Assembly: GCF_023150235.1 (NCBI RefSeq)
Contig: NZ_JAKLLH010000015.1
Coordinates: 1-64,000 of the forward strand
Reading direction: 5' to 3'
Length of the DNA stretch: 64,000 bases
Source: Azonexus sp.
Lineage (GTDB): Bacteria > Pseudomonadota > Gammaproteobacteria > Burkholderiales > Rhodocyclaceae
Shown here: piece by piece, positions 57,835 to 64,000 of the stretch
How the letters are laid out: each line of letters starts with the position of its first letter
Numbering within the stretch: the stretch's first letter is position 1
The notes under the pieces: model-generated
The model's database searches: none
What the model was told of the DNA's origin: nothing
What the model saw: the letters and a program-made list of their open reading frames with translations, nothing else
Made by a program: the position numbers and the translations under genes

Positions 57835-59841
57835 ATGAATGTATTGTTTGAAGAAGACGGCGGGTTCAAGGCCGGTACCGTGATGGCCGACAACGACGCG
57901 TCGTTGCAGGTCGAGATGCCCTCGGGCAAGCGCAGCAAGATCAAGGCAGCCACCGTGCTGCTGCGGTTTGAAAAGCCCTCGCCCACGCAGTTGCTCGAAC
58001 AGGCGACGCCGCTGGCCGAGGAAATCGAAGCGGACTTCCTGTGGGAGTGTGTCAGCGATGGCGAATTTTCTTTTCTTGATTTTGCCCGAGACTATTACGG
58101 ACACGAGCCCTCGTCGGTCGAAGCGACGGCGGTCCTGCTTGCCCTGCACGCAGCGCCGGTCTATTTCCACCGCAAAGGCAAGGGGCGCTTCCGCAAAGCC
58201 CCGGCCGACATCCTTGCCGCCGCTCTGGCAAATCTTGAAAAAAAGCGTCAGCAAGCGCTCGCGATGGAAGGCTGGATTGCTGCGCTGAAGGAATTCCGCC
58301 TGCCGCCGGAAATCGCGGCGATCACCGACGCGCTGCTCTACGCGCCGGACCGCAACAAACCCGAAACCAAGGCCTTCGAAACCGCCTGCGAAGAAACCGG
58401 GCTGACCGTACCGCAGCTGCTGTTCAAGTGCGGCGCGATCAAGTCGCCCTACCACCTGCACTACAAGCGCTTCCTGTGCGAGCAGTTCCCCAAGGGCACC
58501 GCCTTCCCGGCGCTCGACGCACCCGGCCTGCCGGCCGACCTGCCGCGCTCCGAAGTGCGCGCCTTCTCGATTGACGACGCCAACACCACCGAGATCGACG
58601 ACGCGCTGTCGGTGACCTGGCTGGCCGACGGCGCCAGCCGCATCGGCATCCACATCGCTGCGCCCGGCCTGGCCATCGAGCACGGCTCACCGCTCGACGG
58701 CATCGCCCGCGCCCGCCTGTCCACGGTCTACATGCCTGGCAACAAGATCACCATGCTGCCCGACGCGGTGGTGCAGAACTACACCCTGGCCGGCGGCGTC
58801 GATTGCCCGGCGGTGTCGCTGTATCTCACGGTCGACGCGCAAAAACAGGTGATTTCCCACGAATCGCGGGTCGAGATCGTGCATATCGCGGCCAACCTGC
58901 GCCACCACGAAGTCGAGCCCTGGTTCAATGCCGAGACCGTCGGCGGGCCGCTGCCTGACCAGCCGTTCAAGGACGAGCTGCTCCACCTGTGGCACTTTGC
59001 CAATGCCTGCGAAGCCCGCCGTGGCAAGCCGTCGGCGGTGCAAGGGGTGAACGACTACAACTTCGAAATCGTCGGCGACCTGGCCGACCCGGAAAGCTGC
59101 CGCGTCGAGATCAGCGAACGCAAGCGCGGCAGTCCGCTCGACAAGCTGGTCGCCGAGCTGATGATCGTCGCCAACTCGACCTGGGGCGGTCTGCTCGCCG
59201 AAAAGAACGTCGCCTGCCTCTACCGCGCGCAGACCGGCGGCAAAGTGCGGATGACCACCTCGCCGCTACCGCACGAAGGCCTCGGCGTGCCGCAGTACGC
59301 GTGGATGACCTCGCCGCTGCGCCGCTACTGCGACCTGGTCAACCAATGGCAGCTGATCGCCTGCCTGCAGGGGCAGTCGCCGGCCTTTGCCCCGCGCTCG
59401 GCCGAGCTGTTTGGCGCGATGCGTGATTTTGAAATCACCTACGCCGCCTACGCCGACTTCCAGCGCCTGATGGAACGCTACTGGTGCCTGCGCTGGTTGC
59501 AGCAGGAAGGCGTGAGCAGCATTGCCGCGACCGTGCGCCGCGAACAGCTGGTCAAGCTCGACCACCTGCCGCTGCTGCTGCGCGTGCCCTCGCTGCCGCC
59601 CGGCCTGTTGCCCGGCGCCCGGGTGCAACTGGCGGTCGAGGCGATCGACCTGCTGGCGCCGGAAGTCAGCTGCCGCTTCAGCGAACTGCTCGCCGCCGGC
59701 TCGGTCGATGCCGCCTTTACCGACGAGTTGGAGGAGAGCGAGGGAGAGAGCGGCGATGAAGATCGTGGCAACCATGGCGAAGTGGCCGAAACCGCCGGGG
59801 ATGTGCCGGCCGGACCGGCGGCGGAGGAGTCGGCGGCGTGA
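57835..59841 (+). CDS. Ribonuclease II family exoribonuclease (RNB domain)
   Basis: 668-residue 3'-5' exoribonuclease. The RNB domain runs about residues 235-545: 'VRAFSIDDANTTEIDDALSV' supplies the acidic metal-binding set, followed by 'RLSTVYMPGNKITMLP', 'LIVANSTWGGLLAEKN' and 'YAWMTSPLRRYCDLVNQW'. The N-terminal CSD region and C-terminal S1-like end are atypical or short; the last 40 residues are acidic low complexity ('ELEESEGESGDEDRGNHGEV'). Closer to betaproteobacterial RNase II-like proteins than RNase R. TonB follows with the stop overlapping its ATG by one base (TGATG). Confidence 0.92.
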   Translation: MNVLFEEDGGFKAGTVMADNDASLQVEMPSGKRSKIKAATVLLRFEKPSPTQLLEQATPLAEEIEADFLWECVSDGEFSFLDFARDYYGHEPSSVEATAVLLALHAAPVYFHRKGKGRFRKAPADILAAALANLEKKRQQALAMEGWIAALKEFRLPPEIAAITDALLYAPDRNKPETKAFETACEETGLTVPQLLFKCGAIKSPYHLHYKRFLCEQFPKGTAFPALDAPGLPADLPRSEVRAFSIDDANTTEIDDALSVTWLADGASRIGIHIAAPGLAIEHGSPLDGIARARLSTVYMPGNKITMLPDAVVQNYTLAGGVDCPAVSLYLTVDAQKQVISHESRVEIVHIAANLRHHEVEPWFNAETVGGPLPDQPFKDELLHLWHFANACEARRGKPSAVQGVNDYNFEIVGDLADPESCRVEISERKRGSPLDKLVAELMIVANSTWGGLLAEKNVACLYRAQTGGKVRMTTSPLPHEGLGVPQYAWMTSPLRRYCDLVNQWQLIACLQGQSPAFAPRSAELFGAMRDFEITYAAYADFQRLMERYWCLRWLQQEGVSSIAATVRREQLVKLDHLPLLLRVPSLPPGLLPGARVQLAVEAIDLLAPEVSCRFSELLAAGSVDAAFTDELEESEGESGDEDRGNHGEVAETAGDVPAGPAAEESAA

Positions 59842-60728
59842 TGTTGAGCTTGCCCCGGGCGCTGTCCAACTGGCAGCGCTGGTGGTCGCCCGAGCGTCGG
59901 CTCGGCTCGGCCCTGGGAATTTCGCTGCTGGCCCATGCCCTGATCCTGCTGGTCAATTTCACCCAGCTGGAACTGCCGCGCTCGATGCGCGACCAGGCCA
60001 TGGACATTGTGCTGGTCAACGCCAAGGGCCAGCGCAAGCCAGCCGATGCGCAGGCACTGGCGCAGGCCAGCCTCGACGGCGGCGGCAACGAGGAGGGAGA
60101 AAGACGGGCCAAAACCCCGCTCCCGGCCAGCCCCCAGAAACACGCCGGCAACGACCTGCATCAGACACAACGGCGGGTGCGACAACTGGAGCGCGAGCAG
60201 AAAAAGCTGATGACGCAGGCGCAGGCTCCGCAAAGCATTGCCAGCGGCGAACGGCGTAGCGAGCAACCGGAACCGGCGCCCACCCTGTCCGGCCTCGACC
60301 TCGCCGAATCGGCCAAGGCGATGGCCCGGCTGGAGGCCGAGATCGGCAAGTCCACCGACGAATACAACAAGCGCCCGCGCAAGAAAAACATCGGCATCCG
60401 CACCAGCGAATACCGCTTCGCGCAGTACCTCGAAGACTGGCGGCAGAAGGTCGAACGCGTCGGCACGCTGAACTACCCGCCGGAAGCGCGCGGCAAATTG
60501 TACGGTTCGCTGGTGTTGACCGTGTCGCTGGCCGCCGACGGCCGGGTCCAGGCAATTGAAATCAACCGCTCGTCGGGCTACCCGGTACTCGACGCCGCCG
60601 CCCGCCGCATCGTCCAGCTGGCCTCGCCGTATTCGCCCTTCCCGCCGGACATCCGGCGCGACACCGACGTGCTGGAAATCACCCGCACCTGGCACTTCAG
60701 CCAGGGCGACCAGCTCTCCGCCCGCTAA
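59841..60728 (+). CDS. tonB: TonB-like energy transducer
   Basis: 295-residue inner-membrane/periplasm protein. Membrane anchor near residues 23-45 ('LGISLLAHALILLVNF'), then a Glu/Gln/Arg-rich linker ('RRVRQLEREQKKLMTQ AQ' region) and a C-terminal TonB domain ('LNYPPEARGKLYGSLVLTVSLAADGRVQAIEINRSSGYPVLDAAA RRIVQL'). A Ser-His anchor motif is present in the first helix. No exbBD genes are adjacent. ATG 59841 was chosen; GTG 59838 is an in-frame alternative. Confidence 0.85.
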   Translation: MLSLPRALSNWQRWWSPERRLGSALGISLLAHALILLVNFTQLELPRSMRDQAMDIVLVNAKGQRKPADAQALAQASLDGGGNEEGERRAKTPLPASPQKHAGNDLHQTQRRVRQLEREQKKLMTQAQAPQSIASGERRSEQPEPAPTLSGLDLAESAKAMARLEAEIGKSTDEYNKRPRKKNIGIRTSEYRFAQYLEDWRQKVERVGTLNYPPEARGKLYGSLVLTVSLAADGRVQAIEINRSSGYPVLDAAARRIVQLASPYSPFPPDIRRDTDVLEITRTWHFSQGDQLSAR

Positions 60729-60750
60729 ACTCTTCCCCGCGAGCCCAGCC

Positions 60751-61590
60751 ATGACCGACCTCTACTGCGTTTTCGGCAACCCGATTGCCCACTCCAAGTC
60801 GCCCGCCATCCATGGCGCCTTTGCCGCCGCCTGTGGCCAGGACTTGCGCTACGAAGCCCGGCTGGCCCCGCTCGACGGCTTTGCCGCCAGCGTTGCCGCA
60901 TTCGTCGCCGGCGGCGGACGCGGCGCCAATGTCACCGTCCCCTTCAAGGAAGAGGCTTTCCGCCTGTGCGCCCGGCGCAGCGCCCGGGCCGAGCTGGCCG
61001 GCGCGGTCAATACCCTGAGCTTTGCCGACGGCGAGATCGTCGGCGACAACACCGACGGTGCCGGCCTGGTCCGCGACATCGTCGCCAACCTCGGCGTCGA
61101 CCTGGCCGGGCGCTGCGTGCTGCTGCTCGGCGCCGGCGGTGCCGCGCGCGGCGTGATCGAGCCGCTGCTCGGCGAACGTCCGCACCGCCTGACGATTGCC
61201 AACCGCAGCGCCGATAAGGCCGAGTTGCTGGCCGAAATTTTCCAAAATAGCGCGTTGACCGTGAATGCCACGGTCGACGGTGGAAATTACGAAAAACTGG
61301 CCGGCCACCGTTTCGACGTGGTGATCAACGCCACCTCGGCCAGCCTCGCCGGCGCCAGCCTGCCGCTGCCACCCGGCCTGTTCGCCGCCGGCAGCCTGGC
61401 CTACGACATGATGTACGGCAAGGGCGAAACGCCCTTCCTGGCGCTGGCCCGCAGCCAAGGCGCGGCACGCTGTGCCGACGGGCTGGGGATGCTGGTCGAA
61501 CAGGCTGCCGAAGCCTTCCGCCTGTGGCGCGGCCTGCGCCCGGCGACTACCGGCGTGCTCGCCGAGCTGCGCGCCGCGCTCGCCGCATGA
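60751..61590 (+). CDS. aroE: Shikimate dehydrogenase
   Basis: NADPH-dependent reduction of 3-dehydroshikimate to shikimate; 279 residues. Substrate motif NPIAHSKSPAIHGAFA, the catalytic Lys in 'NVTVPFKEEAF', NADP-binding 'LLLGAGGAARGVIEPLL', and C-terminal 'MLVEQAAEAFRLW'. Its stop overlaps the mtgA start (ATGA). Confidence 0.95.
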   Translation: MTDLYCVFGNPIAHSKSPAIHGAFAAACGQDLRYEARLAPLDGFAASVAAFVAGGGRGANVTVPFKEEAFRLCARRSARAELAGAVNTLSFADGEIVGDNTDGAGLVRDIVANLGVDLAGRCVLLLGAGGAARGVIEPLLGERPHRLTIANRSADKAELLAEIFQNSALTVNATVDGGNYEKLAGHRFDVVINATSASLAGASLPLPPGLFAAGSLAYDMMYGKGETPFLALARSQGAARCADGLGMLVEQAAEAFRLWRGLRPATTGVLAELRAALAA

Positions 61591-62282
61591 GCCGGATCGG
61601 CCGCTGGCTGCGCCGGGGGCTGCTGGCGCTGGTCGCGCTCTTCCTGCTCTGGCAGTTGTGGCTGCTCGGCTGGGTGCTGTTCTGGGGCAGCTTCAACCCC
61701 GGCTCGACCCGTTTCATGGACATCCGCCTGGCCGAATTGCGCGAGAAGAATCCGCAAGCGCAACTGCAGCAGCAGTGGCTGCCCTACGAGCGGATTTCGC
61801 CGCACCTGAAGCGCGCGCTGATCGCCTCCGAAGACGCCAAGTTCGTCGATCACGAAGGCTTCGACTGGGACGGGATGCAAAAGGCGCTGGAAAAGAACCA
61901 GAAAAAGGGCAAGCCGGTCGCCGGCGGTTCGACCATCAGCCAGCAACTGGCCAAGAATCTCTTCCTCAGCCCGAACAAGTCCTACCTGCGCAAGGCCGAG
62001 GAAGCGATCATCACGCTGATGCTGGAAAACCTGTGGAGCAAGCGGCGGATCTTCGAGGTTTATCTCAACGTGATCGAATGGGGCAACGGTGTTTTCGGCG
62101 CCGAAGCCGCCGCCCGCCATTACTACGGCAGCAGCGCCGCCCAGCTCGGCCCGGAACAGGCGGCGCGGCTCGCCGGCATGGTCCCGAACCCGCGCTATTA
62201 CGACCGCAACCGCAATGCGCCGGGGCTGGCGAAAAAAACCGCGATCATTCTCGGCCGCATGCCGGCGGCGGAAATTCCCTGA
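61587..62282 (+). CDS. mtgA: Monofunctional biosynthetic peptidoglycan transglycosylase
   Basis: Polymerises lipid II glycan strands; 231 residues, GT51 family. N-terminal helix (LLALVALFLLWQLWLLGWVLF), catalytic Glu in 'LIASEDAKFVDHEGFDWDGMQKA', and 'AGGSTISQQLAKNLFLSP'. Overlaps aroE by 4 bases; its 3' end overlaps the convergent flavin-reductase gene by 38 bp. Confidence 0.94.
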   Translation: MSRIGRWLRRGLLALVALFLLWQLWLLGWVLFWGSFNPGSTRFMDIRLAELREKNPQAQLQQQWLPYERISPHLKRALIASEDAKFVDHEGFDWDGMQKALEKNQKKGKPVAGGSTISQQLAKNLFLSPNKSYLRKAEEAIITLMLENLWSKRRIFEVYLNVIEWGNGVFGAEAAARHYYGSSAAQLGPEQAARLAGMVPNPRYYDRNRNAPGLAKKTAIILGRMPAAEIP

Positions 62283-62760
62283 GCCGGGCGTAACGCCCGG
62301 CATGGAAGAGCAGCGGCGCCAGAGCGGTGTTTGCGCCGAAGTGTTCGACGCGACCGATGAAGACCGAGTGGTCGCCGGCCAGATGGGCGGTTTCATTGGC
62401 GACCTCAAAGACGGCGCAGCAGCCGGGCAGTACCGGCGCGCCACCGACACCCGGATGCCAGTCGAGACCGGCGAAGCGGTCGGCAGGCCAGGTGGCGAAA
62501 CGATTGGACAGCTCTTCCTGATCGGCCCCGAGGATGTTGATCGCGTGGTGGCCGGCACGCGAGAAGGCGGCCAGATTGTGCGAGCGGTTGTCGAGGCACC
62601 ACAGTACGAGGGCCGGTTCGAGCGAAACAGCGCTGAAGGAGTTGATGGTCAGGCCGACCGGATGTCCGTCCTGATCGATGGCCGTGACGATGGCAACACC
62701 GGTGGCAAAACGGCCAAGAGCGTTGCGGAAGGCGCGGCTGTCGAGCTGGCTGGCGGGCAT
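62245..62760 (-). CDS. Flavin reductase-like FMN-binding split-barrel protein
   Basis: 171-residue protein of the flavin reductase/FMN-binding split-barrel family ('FRNALGRFATGVAIVTA', 'GLTINSFSAVSLEPALVLWCLDNRS', 'HHAINILGADQEELSNRFA'). Usually supplies reduced flavin to a two-component monooxygenase, which is not adjacent. ATG 62760 (MPASQLDSRAFR) was chosen; an earlier ATG in frame at 62841 would overlap mutY. The 3' end overlaps mtgA by 38 bp. Divergent from mutY by 65 bp. Confidence 0.85.
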   Translation of the reverse strand: MPASQLDSRAFRNALGRFATGVAIVTAIDQDGHPVGLTINSFSAVSLEPALVLWCLDNRSHNLAAFSRAGHHAINILGADQEELSNRFATWPADRFAGLDWHPGVGGAPVLPGCCAVFEVANETAHLAGDHSVFIGRVEHFGANTALAPLLFHAGRYARLREFPPPACGRE

Positions 62761-62825
62761 CTGCTGTTGATCCAGATCAAAAGACCGTATTATCCGCGCT
62801 CCCACGCAACACGTCGAGGCAAAAT

Positions 62826-63860
62826 TTGTACACTGCAGCATTTACCCGGCATCTGATCGACTGGCAAAAGCAGTCCGGCCGCCACGACCTGCCCTGGCAA
62901 AACACCCGCGATGCCTACCGCGTCTGGCTCTCCGAGATCATGCTGCAGCAGACCCAGGTAACGACGGTGATTCCCTACTACCAACGCTTTCTCGCCCGCT
63001 TTCCCGATGTCGCGGCGCTGGCCGCGGCACCGGTCGACGACGTACTCGCCCACTGGGCCGGACTCGGCTATTACGCCCGCGCCCGCAACCTGCACCGCTG
63101 TGCGCAGGCGATTGTCACGGTCCACGACGGAAAATTCCCGAATTCGCCGGCGCTGCTCGCCGAATTGCCGGGTATCGGCCGCTCGACCGCCGCAGCGATT
63201 GCCGCCTTTGCCTACGGCACCCGCGCGGCGATTCTCGACGGCAACGTCAAACGCGTGCTGTGCCGGCAATTCGCAATCGAAGGCTTTCCCGGCAGCACGC
63301 CGGTCGAACGACGGCTCTGGGAGCTGGCCGAAAGCCTGCTGCCGGAGCACGAAATCGAAGCCTATACCCAGGGGCTGATGGATCTGGGTGCTACCTGCTG
63401 TACCCGCAGCAAGCCGAATTGCGCTGCCTGCCCGGTCGCCGCCGACTGCCTGGCGCGCAGCCAGCAGCGGCAGCAGGAACTACCCTGGCCCAAACCGCGC
63501 CCGGTCCAGCCGGAACGCAGCGCTTTTTTCCTACTGATCGACGATGGCCAGCGCCTGTTGCTCGAACGCCGGCCGCCGAGCGGCCTGTGGGGCGGCCTGC
63601 TGGTGCCGCCGGAGGGCGACCCGGCAAGCGTGCTCGCAGCCCTTGGCCTACGCGCCGAGGAATGCCGCAACCTGCCGGCCTTCCGTCACGTCTTCACCCA
63701 CTTCAAACTGACCTTGACGCCGGTATGGTGTCGGGTCATACCGCCGGCGAGCGTTGCCGAAGCCGGGCGGAGCTGGGTTGCGCACAGTGAACTGGTCACC
63801 GCCGGCGTGCCGACGCCGTTCCGCAAACTATTCGCCGGCTTGTACCAGGCCAAAGGCTGA
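62826..63860 (+). CDS. mutY: Adenine DNA glycosylase MutY
   Basis: Removes A opposite 8-oxo-guanine; 344 residues. TTG start (MYTAAFTRHL). Features: Glu in SEIMLQQTQVTTV, HhH LPGIGRSTAAAIAAFAYG with catalytic Asp in AILDGNVKRVL, Fe-S cysteines 'CCTRSKPNCAACPVAADC', and the C-terminal NUDIX-like 8-oxoG domain ('LLLERRPPSGLWGGLLVPP', 'RHVFTHFKLTLTP'). Confidence 0.96.
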   Translation: MYTAAFTRHLIDWQKQSGRHDLPWQNTRDAYRVWLSEIMLQQTQVTTVIPYYQRFLARFPDVAALAAAPVDDVLAHWAGLGYYARARNLHRCAQAIVTVHDGKFPNSPALLAELPGIGRSTAAAIAAFAYGTRAAILDGNVKRVLCRQFAIEGFPGSTPVERRLWELAESLLPEHEIEAYTQGLMDLGATCCTRSKPNCAACPVAADCLARSQQRQQELPWPKPRPVQPERSAFFLLIDDGQRLLLERRPPSGLWGGLLVPPEGDPASVLAALGLRAEECRNLPAFRHVFTHFKLTLTPVWCRVIPPASVAEAGRSWVAHSELVTAGVPTPFRKLFAGLYQAKG

Positions 63861-63932
63861 GCCGTCCCCGCCGGCGGCGGCAACAAAGGATGCGGACTGC
63901 GCGGTAGAGGCTGGCGGCGGCCCAGCCAGCGT

Positions 63933-64000
63933 CTATTCGCGGTTCTTTTCCGCCGCCTTGCGCTCGGCTGCCTCGATCTTGGCAGCGACCCGCGCCTCGT
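63933..64000 (-). CDS. C-terminus of an unidentified leftward gene (cut by window edge)
   Basis: The visible end reads ...EARVAAKIEAAERKAAEKNRE with stop TAG at 63935-63933. The Ala/Glu/Lys/Arg-rich tail looks like a coiled or charged helix and gives no family identity. The reading frame stays open to the window edge. The gap from mutY to this stop (63861-63932) holds nothing recognised. Confidence 0.5.
   Translation of the reverse strand, partial: EARVAAKIEAAERKAAEKNRE

Noticed and set aside
57822-57836. TATAAT just before the ribonuclease II gene
   Set aside because: It is part of the yqiA stop codons (GGG ATA TAA T), no -35 element stands at a suitable distance, and a start would be at the ATG itself.

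Overview
The window looks like chromosome of a G+C-rich betaproteobacterium, most likely of the Rhodocyclales. This is inferred from gene content and order: mnmG-rsmG-parA-parB directly upstream of atpIBEFHAGDC, accB-accC-prmA-zinc-ribbon protein-PfkB kinase, HemJ, a cytochrome-b-linked selenocysteine formate dehydrogenase and many Liv-type transport genes. No rRNA gene or species marker is present, so the assignment is tentative. The mnmG/rsmG/parAB/atp block usually lies near the replication origin.

Layout. 1-1100: inner edge of an integrated element (truncated tyrosine integrase plus a separate arm-DNA-binding protein) lying just 3' of tRNA-Leu(GAG), which is followed upstream by tRNA-Val(UAC). 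1480-4406: dsbD, cutA and an ABC-2 permease. 4483-8368: sugar-nucleotide epimerase, glmS with a duplicated 3' end, and apaH. 8464-19691: one leftward block of about 11 kb holding the complete F1Fo ATP synthase operon, parAB, rsmG and mnmG. 19858-21552: receiver-TPR protein. 21793-27841: Liv-type ABC transporter with a fused permease-ATPase and two tandem binding proteins. 28042-29553: ornithine-lipid acyltransferases. 29632-36348: lipoprotein, PfkB kinase, zinc-ribbon membrane protein, prmA, accC, accB, aroQ and a nucleotidyltransferase-like protein, all leftward. 36551-46276: mpl, maeB, riboflavin synthase, an iron-sulfur flavoreductase, an SDR, hemJ, a THUMP methyltransferase and an acyl-CoA hydrolase/CoA-transferase. 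46370-49101: two small envelope proteins, a diguanylate cyclase response regulator and a DUF2726 protein. 49278-55241: formate dehydrogenase locus (sigma-54-like promoter, selenoprotein fdnG, fdnH, fdnI, fdhE). 55479-63860: LysE exporter, YkgJ-like protein, uppP, yqiA, ribonuclease II, tonB, aroE, mtgA, flavin reductase and mutY. The last 68 bases hold the end of an unidentified leftward gene.

How the genes work together. FdnGHI oxidises periplasmic formate and passes electrons through FeS clusters and cytochrome b to quinone; FdhE assists maturation. A functional product needs UGA decoded as selenocysteine, and a matching SECIS hairpin follows the UGA. Respiration of this kind feeds the proton gradient used by the ATP synthase. 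GlmS, Mpl, UppP and MtgA serve peptidoglycan synthesis and recycling; AccB/AccC start fatty-acid synthesis; OlsB plus the adjacent acyltransferase would make phosphorus-free ornithine lipids.

Most unusual items: the SECIS and sigma-54/dyad architecture at the formate dehydrogenase locus; the 51-bp duplication of the glmS 3' end with only synonymous differences flanking a hairpin; the split arm-domain/integrase pair at tRNA-Leu; a dispersed intergenic palindrome family centred on GGTCGACC, including a 42-bp perfect palindrome; and a lone type I-C-like CRISPR repeat. All calls are from reading the sequence; no database search was run.
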